Translations under genes and position numbers: made by a program
Notes under the pieces: model-generated
Database searches by the model: none
Told to the model about the DNA's origin: nothing
The model's input: the letters and a program-made list of their open reading frames with translations, nothing else
Part shown: one piece after another, positions 20,600-29,715 of the stretch
Numbering within the stretch: position 1 is the first letter of the stretch
Layout of the letters: each line of letters opens with the position of its first letter
DNA from: Pseudomonas sp. LD120
GTDB lineage: Bacteria; Pseudomonadota; Gammaproteobacteria; Pseudomonadales; Pseudomonadaceae
DNA length: 64,000 nt
Assembly: GCF_009861525.1 (NCBI RefSeq)
Contig: NZ_WVHL01000005.1
Coordinates: 186,001 to 250,000 of the forward strand
Direction of reading: 5' to 3'

Positions 20600-21007
20600 T
20601 CAGCTTTCCAGCCACACGTCCCGCGCCCAGTGCCACACCGATTCCCAGGACTCTTCGGTGATCAGCTCTTCCTCGCCGGACCACAGCACCACGGTGCCGT
20701 CTTCTTCGACGCAGTAGTAGTCGTCACCGTCCTGGCAGATCGGGATCAGCTCACGTGGTACGCCCAGGTCCCAGGCGGTCGCGGCCACTTCCGGCAGGTA
20801 GGTATGGGATTGCGGGTCGGTGGTGGTGACTGGCTCCAGGCTGCCGTAAACCACATCGCTGACCGTCAACAGGAACTCTTTGAAGACGAACGGGATATTG
20901 ATGAACAGCTGTTCCTCAATTTCCACCAGCAGGTCTTCGTCCGGCAGTTCCAGGGGGACGGGTACCGGTTCGTTGGCTTCACGGAGTTGTTCGATGACTT
21001 CTTCCAC
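20600..21007 (-). CDS. SMI1/KNR4 (SUKH) domain protein
   Basis: A 135-residue, strongly acidic protein of the SUKH superfamily: LPDEDLLVEIEEQLFINIPFVFKEFLLTVSDV is the classic start, and LIPICQDGDDYYCVEEDGTVVLW the central strand pair. SUKH proteins often act as immunity or adaptor proteins, but no toxin gene is adjacent, so the role here is open. The start is GTG 21007, supported by GAGG about ten bases upstream; no in-frame ATG exists near it. It is conserved next to the CPA2 antiporter in Pseudomonas as far as I recall. Confidence 0.82.
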   Translation of the reverse strand: MEEVIEQLREANEPVPVPLELPDEDLLVEIEEQLFINIPFVFKEFLLTVSDVVYGSLEPVTTTDPQSHTYLPEVAATAWDLGVPRELIPICQDGDDYYCVEEDGTVVLWSGEEELITEESWESVWHWARDVWLES

Positions 21008-21088
21008 GGCCTGGGTCCTCTTAGCTCAATGGCGCGGTTGTTTGACGGCGGTTTATACAGTAGCTCGCTATAAGTGCAATCGTGAAAT

Positions 21089-21118
21089 GCAAAACCCCGA
21101 CCTGAGTCGGGGTTTTGC
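21089..21118. terminator. Bidirectional intrinsic terminator
   Basis: Perfect 13-base arms (GCAAAACCCCGAC and its complement) around the loop CTGA, with A- and T-runs inside both stem ends. It lies just beyond the stop of the Tim44-like gene, which it probably terminates. Confidence 0.85.
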
Positions 21119-21143
21119 CTTACTGCTGTGACAACGGCATGCA

Positions 21144-22007
21144 TCAACCGTTCTGGCGAATACCTGCCACCAGCCATGGCTGGTTGTCGCCCTGGGCGCG
21201 TTCCATGTTCCAGCTTTCGCTGAACGCTTCGCCCTGGTCGAAGCGCGAAGTCTTCGAGACACCGCTGAAGGTCAGGGTGGCGATGGTCTTGTCGGCACGG
21301 TCATCCACGCCTTCCAGCTGCACTTGCAGGTTGTCGATGTAGGTGGACTGGAAGCCGTCGCCCAGATCGGTACGTTCCTGCTTGAGGAACTGCAGCATCT
21401 GCGGGGTGACGAACTCGGCGATCTTGTCCATTTCGTTGGCGTCCCAGTGTTGCTGCAGGGACTGGAAGTGGTTGCGCGCGGCTTCGATGAAGCGCTCTTC
21501 ATTGAACCAGGCCGGAGCGTTGATCACCGGACGCGCAGCAGGCGCGGCCGAGCCACCGAAGATCGAGCCGCCAGCCGGTGGCTGAGGTTCGAAGGCCTCA
21601 CGCTGCATGGGCGCATGACCTGCCGGAGCGAATTGCTCCTGCTGCTTGCGACGACGTGCGGCGATGAAGCGGAAGATCACAAAGGCGATGACCGCCATGA
21701 TCAGGATGTCGAAGATCTGCATGCCCTGGAAGCCGTCACCCATGAACATGGAGGCCAGCAGGCCGCCGGCGGCGATACCGGCCAGAGGGCCGAGCCAGCG
21801 TGAAGCACCACCCGCCTTGGCCGCGGCACCGGCTGCGCCAGCGGTGGCAGCAGCGGGAGCGCCCGGAGTGGCGGGCGCCGCCTGGCGAGTTTGGTGAGTG
21901 GGCGCCGCGCCGGCACTTTTGCCGCCACCAAAGCGCTTGGCGTTGGCGTCGAGGCTCATTGTCAGGCCGATGCACAGCGCCATGGCGATGCTAAGAAAAC
22001 GTTTCAT
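21144..22007 (-). CDS. Tim44-like domain protein, membrane anchored
   Basis: A 287-residue protein. Residues 1-23 form a signal peptide (cut near ANA-K), followed by an Ala/Pro/Gly-rich linker, hydrophobic segments at about 72-92 and 97-113, a basic stop (ARRRKQQ), and a C-terminal Tim44/TIM14-like domain from about residue 165 (PAWFNEERFIEAARNHFQSLQQHW). Bacterial relatives are of unknown function; envelope transport or biogenesis is suspected. It ends at the strong terminator at 21089. Upstream is a 177-base spacer without recognisable features. Confidence 0.85.
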   Translation of the reverse strand: MKRFLSIAMALCIGLTMSLDANAKRFGGGKSAGAAPTHQTRQAAPATPGAPAAATAGAAGAAAKAGGASRWLGPLAGIAAGGLLASMFMGDGFQGMQIFDILIMAVIAFVIFRFIAARRRKQQEQFAPAGHAPMQREAFEPQPPAGGSIFGGSAAPAARPVINAPAWFNEERFIEAARNHFQSLQQHWDANEMDKIAEFVTPQMLQFLKQERTDLGDGFQSTYIDNLQVQLEGVDDRADKTIATLTFSGVSKTSRFDQGEAFSESWNMERAQGDNQPWLVAGIRQNG

Positions 22008-22184
22008 AAAGGGGTCTCATTGTGGATGGCACGCGCGCCATAGTGCACAGGTGGCGTATCAGTGGCGAGCGGCATAATGTTTCGGGCTTTTGCCTGACAG
22101 GCTGGGTTCAGTTTTACCCGGCGTCAGGCTCGTCGATGTGCTGTTTAGGCGTCGGGATGCGTTTGTGGGGGCTTGCGAAGTGCT

Positions 22185-22625
22185 TCAGCGTCGCAGTGCC
22201 AGCAGCACCACGCCTGCGGTAATCAGGCCGATTCCGACCCATTGCCGCAGATCGAGTCGTTCTCCCAGCAGCGCCACGCCGATGAGGGCGACCAACACCA
22301 CGCTGAGTTTGTCCACGGGGGCCACCAGCGAAGCAGGACCTAGTTTCAGGGCGCGGAAGTAACACAGCCAGGACGCGCCGGTGGCCAGCCCCGAGAGCAG
22401 CAGGAACAGGTAGCTCTTGGCGGAAATTGATCCCAACGACTGATATTGGCCCGTTGCGTACAAAATCAGCGCCAGGCTCACCAGCACCACCACGGTGCGC
22501 AGCAGGGTAGCGAAGTCTGAATTGACGTTCTCGATGCCGACTTTGGCAAAGATCGCCGTTAACGCCGCGAAGGTCGCTGACAACAGGGCCCAGAATGTCC
22601 ATGAGGAAAAAAAGCCTGAACCCAT
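22185..22625 (-). CDS. EamA-family single-module transporter
   Basis: A 146-residue membrane protein with one EamA module of about five helices (FWALLSATFAALTAIFAKVG, FLLLSGLATGASWLCYFRALKLG, LVALIGVALLGERL). The half-size length matches the small drug/metabolite transporter subgroup that works as dimers. The substrate is unknown. It follows uvrD on the same strand after a REP-containing spacer of 106 bases, so co-transcription is uncertain. Confidence 0.85.
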   Translation of the reverse strand: MGSGFFSSWTFWALLSATFAALTAIFAKVGIENVNSDFATLLRTVVVLVSLALILYATGQYQSLGSISAKSYLFLLLSGLATGASWLCYFRALKLGPASLVAPVDKLSVVLVALIGVALLGERLDLRQWVGIGLITAGVVLLALRR

Positions 22626-22655
22626 GTTCGCACTGCCTTTTCTGCACTGACCTGG

Positions 22656-22716
22656 AGGCGCCGGCGAATCGGCGAAGGGGTGCTTCGCCAGTGAGATTCG
22701 CCGGTACGCCGGCCCC
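22656..22716. repeat. REP-type inverted pair
   Basis: GGCGCCGGCGAATC and the inverted GATTCGCCGGTACGCCGGC lie in the spacer between uvrD and the EamA gene. Confidence 0.55.
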
Positions 22717-22731
22717 TGCGGTCGGGTGGGG

Positions 22732-24915
22732 TTAGATGGCTTCCAGCTTGGCGTAGCCGAGCATCAGCCATTTGCTGCCTTCACTGAAGTTGACCTGGAC
22801 CCGGGCCTGGGCACCGGCGCCTTCGAAATTGAGGATCACCCCGTCTCCGAACACCGAGTGCCGTACCGCCTGGCCCAGGCTCAGGCCGGTGTCCGGAATC
22901 TCGCTGCCGCCAAACAGGCTGCTGGTGCTCCGCGACTGGCCACCGCCGAAAGGCCGGCTGACGCTGTTGGACAGGCGCACTTCCTGGATCAGCCCCTTGG
23001 GCACCTCGCGGACGAAGCGCGACACCTTGTTGTAGGTCTCGCTGCCGTACAGGCGACGGGTTTCCGCGTAGGTCATCACCAGGTTCTGCATGGCCCGGGT
23101 GATGCCCACGTAGGCCAGACGGCGTTCTTCCTCAAGACGGCCGGGCTCCTCCAGGCTCATCTTGTGCGGGAACAGGCCTTCTTCCATGCCCACCAAGAAC
23201 ACGTAGGGGAACTCCAGGCCTTTGGCGCTGTGCAGGGTCATCAACTGCACGCTGTCTTCGTGCTCGTCGGCCTGGGTGTCGCCGGCTTCCAGGGAGGCGT
23301 GGCCGAGGAAGGCCGCCAGGGGGGTCAGATCCTCGTCTTCTTCGGTGTTTTCGAAGTTGCGCGCAGCGCTCACCAGTTCTTCAAGGTTTTCCACCCGGGC
23401 CTGACCTTTTTCGCCTTTTTCCGCTTCGTGGTAGGCGATCAGCCCTGACTGCTCGATCACCGTCTGAGTCATCAGGTGCAGGGGCATTTCCAGGGTCTTG
23501 GCGGCGAGGTTCTCGATCAGTTCGATGAAGGCCCCAAGGGCGCCGGCCGCGCGACCGGTCAGGCCTTTATTGGCCACCAGTTGGCGCATGGCTTCCCACA
23601 TCGACACATCGGCGTGGCGGGCGTGGTCGCGAATGGCTTCGACGGTCTTCTCGCCGATGCCCCGGGCCGGCACGTTGATCACCCGCTCCAGGGCCGCGTC
23701 GTTGCCACGGCCTTCCAGCAAGCGCAGGTAAGCCATGGCGTTCTTGATTTCGGCCCGCTCGAAGAAGCGCTGGCCGCCATAGATGCGGTACGGAATGCGC
23801 TCGCGCAGCAGAGCTTCTTCCAGCACCCGGGATTGGGCGTTGGAGCGATAGAGAATGGCGATGTCGCTGCGGGCCATGCCGGTTTTCAGCGCGCTCTCGA
23901 TGGTTTCCACCACGTAGCGGGCTTCATCGTGCTCGTTGAAGGCGGCGTACAGGTTGATGGCTTCGCCGTCACCGCCGTCGGTCCACAGCTCCTTGCCCAG
24001 GCGCCCGGTGTTGTTGGCGATCAGGGCGTTGGCGGCCTTGAGGATGCCGGCGGTGGAGCGGTAGTTTTGCTCCAGGCGGATCACTTCGGTGTCCGGGAAG
24101 TCGGCGGAATACTGATGGATGTTCTCGATTTTCGCCCCGCGCCAGCCGTAGATCGACTGGTCGTCGTCGCCCACCACCATCAGGCTGTCGCCACCCTGGG
24201 CCAGCAGCCGCAGCCAAGCGTATTGCACGGCGTTGGTGTCCTGGAACTCGTCCACCAGCACGTGGCGGAAACGCTTCTGATAGTGCGCCAGCAAACCGGG
24301 GTGGTCGCGCCACAGGTCCAGGGCGCGCAGCAGCAGTTCGGAGAAATCGATGACCCCGGCACGCAGGCACGCGGCCTCGTAGGCCTCATAGATGCTGCGC
24401 ATGGTGGCCAGGAACAGGTCGCCGCTGGCCTGGATATGTTGCGGGCGCAGGCCCTCGTCTTTCTGGCCGTTGATGAACCACTGGGCCTGACGGGCCGGCC
24501 AGCGTTGTTCGTCCAGGCCCAGCTCGCGGATCACCCGCTTGACCAGGCGTTGCTGGTCGTCGCTGTCGAGGATCTGGAAGGTCTGGCTCAGGCCCGCTTC
24601 CTGCCAGTGGGCCCGCAACAGGCGGTGGGCCAGGCCGTGGAAGGTGCCGACCCACATGCCCGCCGGGTTGATGCCCAGCAGTTGTTCGATGCGGTGGCGC
24701 ATCTCGGCGGCGGCCTTGTTGGTGAAGGTCACCGACAGGATCGAGTGGGGCGAGGCATTTTCGACCTGGATCAACCAGGCGATACGGTGCACCAGCACAC
24801 GGGTTTTGCCGGAGCCAGCACCGGCCAGGACCAACTGACGACCCACGGAGGCGGCTACGGCCTGGCGTTGGGCATCGTTGAGGGAGTTCAACAGGAGGGA
24901 GAGATCATCGCGCAT
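22732..24915 (-). CDS. uvrD: DNA helicase II
   Basis: A 727-residue superfamily 1A helicase (E. coli UvrD 720) for nucleotide-excision and mismatch repair. Walker A AGAGSGKTRV is at about residues 31-40, VTFTNKAAAEMRHRI is motif Ia, VDEFQDTNAVQYAWL is Walker B, then GDDDQSIYGWRGA, LEQNYRS, TLHSAKGLEFPYVFLVG and VGITRAM. The C-terminal FGDGVILNFEGAGAQARVQVNF is the UvrD/PcrA tail (tudor-like). ATG 24915 lies at the usual start MRDDLSLLLNSLNDAQR. All motifs are intact. Confidence 0.97.
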   Translation of the reverse strand: MRDDLSLLLNSLNDAQRQAVAASVGRQLVLAGAGSGKTRVLVHRIAWLIQVENASPHSILSVTFTNKAAAEMRHRIEQLLGINPAGMWVGTFHGLAHRLLRAHWQEAGLSQTFQILDSDDQQRLVKRVIRELGLDEQRWPARQAQWFINGQKDEGLRPQHIQASGDLFLATMRSIYEAYEAACLRAGVIDFSELLLRALDLWRDHPGLLAHYQKRFRHVLVDEFQDTNAVQYAWLRLLAQGGDSLMVVGDDDQSIYGWRGAKIENIHQYSADFPDTEVIRLEQNYRSTAGILKAANALIANNTGRLGKELWTDGGDGEAINLYAAFNEHDEARYVVETIESALKTGMARSDIAILYRSNAQSRVLEEALLRERIPYRIYGGQRFFERAEIKNAMAYLRLLEGRGNDAALERVINVPARGIGEKTVEAIRDHARHADVSMWEAMRQLVANKGLTGRAAGALGAFIELIENLAAKTLEMPLHLMTQTVIEQSGLIAYHEAEKGEKGQARVENLEELVSAARNFENTEEDEDLTPLAAFLGHASLEAGDTQADEHEDSVQLMTLHSAKGLEFPYVFLVGMEEGLFPHKMSLEEPGRLEEERRLAYVGITRAMQNLVMTYAETRRLYGSETYNKVSRFVREVPKGLIQEVRLSNSVSRPFGGGQSRSTSSLFGGSEIPDTGLSLGQAVRHSVFGDGVILNFEGAGAQARVQVNFSEGSKWLMLGYAKLEAI

Positions 24916-25162
24916 CGGGGCATTCTAGGGGGCCGCGTCACCCCGGGCAAACCCGGCTTTGCATAAGCCGATAAAACAACGCTTGAGGACGACTGGCGAG
25001 TCACAGGCTGCAGCCATGGGTGCTGCCCGGCTGGACACTTTCCAGATCGATTGCGCCAGGATTTGTTTTATCGGTTTTATGATCCTGAGCAGTTTGGCTC
25101 GGGCGTTTGCTTGTGTATGCTCCGCCGACGTTTCAGGCTCAACCATTATAAGAACACTGCCT

Positions 25163-28027
25163 ATGACCCTTGACCCCGACCTGTTTGGCCCTGTTGTGGA
25201 GCCGCGGGTCATACGCCAGCACTATGCCGTCGAGATGGCCGTTGCGCGCACGCGTCTGCTGTATCAGGGCTCGCTGCTGCCGACTCTGTTCATGCTGCTC
25301 AACGGCCTGGTCTGCACTTGGCTGCTGTGGAGCCCGGCGCGCTATCTATTGCTCAGTGTGTGGATGGTCTGGCTGCTGGCCCTGGCGGCCTTGCGGGTGA
25401 TTCAGGTCGCGGCCTTCGATTCGGCGATTCCCAGCCGTCAGGCGCAGCCGGTCTGGCGACGCATGTTCCTCCTGGGCTCGACGGTCAGCGGTCTGACTCT
25501 GGCCTGCGCCGGCATCGCCCTGGCACCCACCGACAGTTTCATGCAGCAGGCCTGGGTCTTCGGCCTGATTGGCGCGGCGATTCTCTCGGCCAGCGTGGCG
25601 TATGCGGTTAGCCTGCAGGCTTTTCTATCCTTCACCCTGCCTTGCCTGCTGCCGGCCATCGCCTACCTGTTCTGGGGCGGTGATGAACAGCAGCGCGGCT
25701 GGGGCTGGCTGGGGCTGATTCTGCTGGTCTCGTTGAGTGTGGTGGCCTGGCAAGTCAATGGTCTGATCCAGCGAGGCCTTTTGCGGCGTTTTCAGAACCA
25801 GGCGTTGATCGAACATTTACAAGACGCTCAGAGCCGCAGCGGCCAGCTCAACCGTGAGCTGGCCCGGGAAGTGGAGCAGCGCCGGCGTGCCGAGGAACAA
25901 CTGCGAGAAGCCCAGACAGGTCTGGAGCAGCGGGTGGCCCAGCGCAGCCTGGAACTGGACGCGGCCAATCAGGCCCTGAGCAAGAGCGAAGCGCGCCTGG
26001 CCCTGGCCCTGAGCGCCAGCGAGCTGGGGTTATGGGACTGGAACCTGCAAACCGATGAGGTCCATCACACTCAGATCAAAGAGCTGTTCGGCCTGGAGCC
26101 CGAAGACGTCACGGCGATGCTCCGCCATCTCAAGCCGCGCCTGCACCCTGAGGACCTGCCGCTGCTCAAGCGGGCCCTGGTGGAGCACCTCAAGGGCCGC
26201 AGCGAGGATTATCAGGTGGAATACCGGCTGCGCCACGGCGCCGGCCACTGGGTGTGGATCGAGGACCGCGGCCGTGCGGTGGAGCGCGGCCGCGACGGGC
26301 GGGTGCTGCGCATGGTCGGCACCCGCCGCGACATCAGCGCCGAAAAGGAGCTGGAAGTGCAGCGCAACCTGGCGGCCACAGTGTTCGAAGCGGCCAGCGA
26401 AGGCATTGTCATCCTCGACCCGGATTACACCCTGCTGGCGGTCAATCAGGCCTTCAGCCAGGTCACCGGCTACCAGATCGAAGACATGCTCGGGCGCAAT
26501 GTGGTGGAGCTGTCCTGCAGCCGCGATGCCCGGCGCCACTACCCGTTGATCCACCAGGCCTTGGAACAGCACGGCAGTTGGCAGGGGGAATTGGTGGAGG
26601 CGCGTAAGAATGGCGAGCTTTATCCGCAGTGGCTGCAGTTGAATGTGGTGCGGGATAAACGAGGAAAAGTCCGGCATATCGTGGGCTTCTTCGCCGATCT
26701 TTCAGCCCGGCGCGAATCCGAGGAGCGCATGCGCTATCTCACCCATTACGACGAGCTTACTGGGCTGGCCAACCGTTCGCTGTTTCGCGAGCGCCTGTGC
26801 GAAGCCCATCAGCGCGTGCGCCAGGGCGGGCGTAGCCTGGCGTTGCTGCACATCGATCTGGATCGCTTCAAGCTGCTCAACGATAGCCTCGGTCATGAGG
26901 TGGCCGACCAGTTGTTGCAGAAAATGGCTCGGCGACTGGTCAACGCCTTGCCGGAAGCCGACACCATTAGCCGGCTGTCCGGAGATGAATTCGCCGTGCT
27001 GTTCGACGCCTACGGCAGCCTGTCGAGCCTGACCCGGGTGGCCACCCGGCTGCTGAGCAAGCTGCGCCTGCCGATCACCGTTGACGGCCACGAACTGGTG
27101 GTCAGCGCGTCCATTGGCATCAGCATGCTGCCCGACAGTGCTCGGGAGATCGCGGCCCTGGTGAGTCAGGCGAACATGGCCATGGCCCACGCCAAGCACC
27201 TGGGTGGCAATAACTTCCAGTTCTATACCGAGAGCCTGCAAGCCAGCACCCTGGAGCGTCTGCAACTGGAAAACCAGCTACGCAAGGCCATCGACGAGGG
27301 CCAGTTGATGGTCTTCTACCAACCCAAGCTATGCCTGAGCTCCGGGCGCTTGAACGCCGCCGAAGCCCTGGTGCGCTGGGAGCATCCGACCATGGGCCGG
27401 GTGCCCCCCGGGGACTTTATCGGCCTGGCGGAAGAAACCGGGCTGATCGCCCCCATCGGCGAGTTCGTGCTGCGCGAGGCCTGTCGGCAAGCCTGTGAAT
27501 GGCAGCGACAGGGCCTGGCGCCGATTCGTGTGTCGGTCAACCTGTCGGTGTATCAGTTGCGTCAGGGCAAGCTGGTAAGCCTGGTGCGCCAAGTGTTGGA
27601 AGAAACCGGCCTGGCGCCGCAGTTCCTGGAGTTGGAGCTGACAGAAAGTCAATTGCTCGACAGCGTCGAACACATCATTGCGACCTTCCAGCAACTGCGT
27701 GACCTGGGGGTGAAGCTGGCCATCGACGACTTTGGCACGGGGTACTCGTCGCTGAGTTATCTCAAGCGGATTCCGGTGGACTACGTGAAGATCGATCAGG
27801 CCTTTATTCGTGGTCTGGCCGAAGGCGGCGAAGACGCGGCGATCACCCGGGCGATCATCGCCATGGCGCACGGGTTGTCGCTCAAAGTGGTGGCCGAAGG
27901 GGTTGAGGATCCGGCGCAAATGACCTTCCTGCGGGCTGAACAGTGCGATGAAGTGCAGGGCTACCTGATCAGCCGGCCGGTGAACGCCGAAGGGCTCGCG
28001 CTGTTGTTGCAGGCCCAGACCCGGTAA
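25163..28027 (+). CDS. Membrane PAS-GGDEF-EAL cyclic-di-GMP protein
   Basis: A 954-residue inner-membrane signalling protein. About six helices (residues 30-205) form the sensor, followed by a coiled coil (225-285), two PAS domains (about 285-420 and 425-545), GGDEF (about 550-715) and EAL (about 730-950). The GGDEF signature reads SGDEF. The EAL domain keeps AAEALVRW, VNLSVYQL, ELTESQ, IDDFGTGYSS, VKIDQAF, EGVED and QGYLISRP, so phosphodiesterase activity is likely. I chose ATG 25163 (MTLDPDLFGP). The gene stands alone between uvrD and rccR; Pseudomonas homologues occupy the same place. Confidence 0.9.
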   Translation: MTLDPDLFGPVVEPRVIRQHYAVEMAVARTRLLYQGSLLPTLFMLLNGLVCTWLLWSPARYLLLSVWMVWLLALAALRVIQVAAFDSAIPSRQAQPVWRRMFLLGSTVSGLTLACAGIALAPTDSFMQQAWVFGLIGAAILSASVAYAVSLQAFLSFTLPCLLPAIAYLFWGGDEQQRGWGWLGLILLVSLSVVAWQVNGLIQRGLLRRFQNQALIEHLQDAQSRSGQLNRELAREVEQRRRAEEQLREAQTGLEQRVAQRSLELDAANQALSKSEARLALALSASELGLWDWNLQTDEVHHTQIKELFGLEPEDVTAMLRHLKPRLHPEDLPLLKRALVEHLKGRSEDYQVEYRLRHGAGHWVWIEDRGRAVERGRDGRVLRMVGTRRDISAEKELEVQRNLAATVFEAASEGIVILDPDYTLLAVNQAFSQVTGYQIEDMLGRNVVELSCSRDARRHYPLIHQALEQHGSWQGELVEARKNGELYPQWLQLNVVRDKRGKVRHIVGFFADLSARRESEERMRYLTHYDELTGLANRSLFRERLCEAHQRVRQGGRSLALLHIDLDRFKLLNDSLGHEVADQLLQKMARRLVNALPEADTISRLSGDEFAVLFDAYGSLSSLTRVATRLLSKLRLPITVDGHELVVSASIGISMLPDSAREIAALVSQANMAMAHAKHLGGNNFQFYTESLQASTLERLQLENQLRKAIDEGQLMVFYQPKLCLSSGRLNAAEALVRWEHPTMGRVPPGDFIGLAEETGLIAPIGEFVLREACRQACEWQRQGLAPIRVSVNLSVYQLRQGKLVSLVRQVLEETGLAPQFLELELTESQLLDSVEHIIATFQQLRDLGVKLAIDDFGTGYSSLSYLKRIPVDYVKIDQAFIRGLAEGGEDAAITRAIIAMAHGLSLKVVAEGVEDPAQMTFLRAEQCDEVQGYLISRPVNAEGLALLLQAQTR

Positions 28028-28132
28028 CCGCTCTTGGCACACGCCGCAACGGCTACATAAGTCGTACCCGGCTGAAAATGGGGGGTAGGCAGGTAACTTC
28101 GTGATGCATTGAGCAGGCAAAAAGCCGATTCC

Positions 28133-28147
28133 TGTAGTATAACTACA
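28133..28147. promoter_or_regulatory. Palindromic operator upstream of rccR
   Basis: TGTAGT-ATA-ACTACA is a perfect inverted repeat 47 bases before the start codon. HexR/RccR-type RpiR regulators bind palindromes of this kind, so autoregulation is likely. Confidence 0.7.
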
Positions 28148-28194
28148 AGCTTGCTACATCTCCGGCGTCAGCCAACAACAATGAGTCCAGCCCT

Positions 28195-29061
28195 TTGAAC
28201 CTGTTGCAGCACATCGCCCAGTCACGTCATTTGTTACGCAAGTCGGAACTCAAGGTCGCCGATCACGTGCTCCTTGATCCTGCGGCCGTGATGCACAGTT
28301 CCATGGCGGATCTGGCCCACAGCGTGGGCATCAGCGAGCCGACCATCGTGCGCTTTTGCCGGGCCATTGGCTGCTCGGGTTTCCAGGACCTGAAGCTCAA
28401 GCTGGCCCAGAGCCTCGCCGCCGGAGCCAGCTTCGGTCAGTTCGCGATTCATGAAGACGACTCTGTCGCCGACTACAGCCTGAAGATCTTCGACACCACC
28501 CTGCACACCCTGATGGAGGTTCGCGAGAAGCTCGATCCGGTGGCTCTGCAACAGGCGGTGACCGCCATGTCCCAGGCCCAGCGCGTGGAGTTCTACGGCT
28601 TCGGCGCTTCGGGTGCGGTGGCGGCGGATGCCCAGCACAAGTTCTTCCGCCTGCTGCTGACCGCGGCGGCCTATTCCGACCCGCACATGCAGGCGATGTC
28701 GGCGGTGACCTTGAAGCCCACCGATGTGGCCATCTGCATTTCCCAGTCCGGGCGTTCCAAGGATCTGCTGATCACCGCCAACCTGGTGCGCGAGAGCGGC
28801 GCCTCGCTGATTACCCTGTGCCCGAGCCAGACGCCGTTGGCCGAGTTGTCCACGGTCAACCTGGCCATCGACGTCCACGAAGACACCGAGATCTACACCC
28901 CGCTGACCTCGCGCATTGCTCACCTGGTGGTGATCGACGTGCTGGCCATGGGCGTGGCCATGGCTCGCGGCCCGAGCCTGGTGAATCACCTCAAGAGCGT
29001 CAAGCGCAGCCTTCGCAGCCTGCGCCTGTCGCCCAAGTCGGTCAAAGCCCTGGACGATTGA
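28195..29061 (+). CDS. rccR: RpiR/HexR-type carbon regulator RccR
   Basis: A 288-residue regulator with an N-terminal winged HTH (about 1-75: MADLAHSVGISEPTIVRFCRAIG) and a SIS sugar-phosphate-binding domain (about 120-260: VEFYGFGASGAVAADAQHKFF, ICISQSGRSKDLL). It differs from canonical Pseudomonas HexR and matches RccR, which responds to KDPG and controls pyruvate and glyoxylate-shunt genes. That fits its place near the pyruvate carboxylase genes. The start appears to be TTG 28195; a five-codon ORF, ATG 28181 to TGA 28198, overlaps it. A palindromic operator lies upstream. Confidence 0.85.
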   Translation: MNLLQHIAQSRHLLRKSELKVADHVLLDPAAVMHSSMADLAHSVGISEPTIVRFCRAIGCSGFQDLKLKLAQSLAAGASFGQFAIHEDDSVADYSLKIFDTTLHTLMEVREKLDPVALQQAVTAMSQAQRVEFYGFGASGAVAADAQHKFFRLLLTAAAYSDPHMQAMSAVTLKPTDVAICISQSGRSKDLLITANLVRESGASLITLCPSQTPLAELSTVNLAIDVHEDTEIYTPLTSRIAHLVVIDVLAMGVAMARGPSLVNHLKSVKRSLRSLRLSPKSVKALDD

Positions 29062-29071
29062 GTCTGGAGGC

Positions 29072-29096
29072 GCGATGCCGACGGCGTCGGCATTGC
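29072..29096. terminator. Hairpin between convergent genes
   Basis: Arms GCGATGCCGAC and GTCGGCATTGC (10 of 11 paired) enclose a three-base loop between the ends of rccR and the 158-residue gene. There is no T-run, so the terminator role is tentative. Confidence 0.5.
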
Positions 29097-29104
29097 CTGG
29101 CTGG

Positions 29105-29581
29105 TCACTCGGGGTAGGGCGACGGGGCGTCGTCCTGATCTTGGTCATCAAGGTCTTTCGGCTTGACTTCCACCAGGGTGCCCGCCGCGTCTTCGCTGAG
29201 GCTACGGGCCTGGTTCAGGGCCGCGTTGTCCGGCTTGAAGCTCAGCAACCTCTCTGCGGCCAGCAATTGCTCGCTGGCCTCTTCAAGCCTTACCAACTCC
29301 TCGCCATAGCCTTCGTAGCAAGTGTCATCGTCTGACAGGTCATCGATACGGCGTTGTTTTTTGTCCAGGTTGGCGTGGATTCTTTCCAGGAGTTCCTGCT
29401 GTTCGACGATCTCATCGAAGATTTCATCAACCTCATCGGGGTCGGCAGGAGCCTCAGGCGCTGGCCCTGGGTTTTGATTGGCGCTGAGGGCGGCGAGGGC
29501 GTCATCTTTCCCCTGGCTGAAGGCCGTGGGTTGCCTGGCAGGTGTTTGATCGGGTGTTTTTTCGTGTTCTGGTGTGGTCAT
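29105..29581 (-). CDS. Acidic hypothetical protein
   Basis: A 158-residue, highly acidic protein that I do not recognise. Residues 1-50 are polar and Pro/Thr-rich (probably disordered); residues 52-125 are helical and likely form a coiled coil (DEVDEIFDEIVEQQELLERIH and LVRLEEASEQLLAAERLL); the tail is again acidic. GGAG seven bases before ATG 29581 decides the start. It diverges from the 578-residue unknown gene across 134 bases. Confidence 0.7.
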   Translation of the reverse strand: MTTPEHEKTPDQTPARQPTAFSQGKDDALAALSANQNPGPAPEAPADPDEVDEIFDEIVEQQELLERIHANLDKKQRRIDDLSDDDTCYEGYGEELVRLEEASEQLLAAERLLSFKPDNAALNQARSLSEDAAGTLVEVKPKDLDDQDQDDAPSPYPE

Positions 29582-29715
29582 GGGGGCTCTCCAAAAAGGG
29601 CGTAGGGATTGGTTTGTCCAGCTAGGTGGTGCGGGAGGGATAATAGAGAGCGGGCATTTTTCGGGGGACCGGAAATCCGTGGAGGCGGTGTCCATTTTTC
29701 AAGGAGCCACAGTCA

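Noticed and set aside
20600..21007. SUKH gene as part of a contact-dependent toxin/immunity locus
   Set aside because: No toxin, VgrG, Rhs or secretion gene is nearby; neighbours are a conserved antiporter and a Tim44-like gene.
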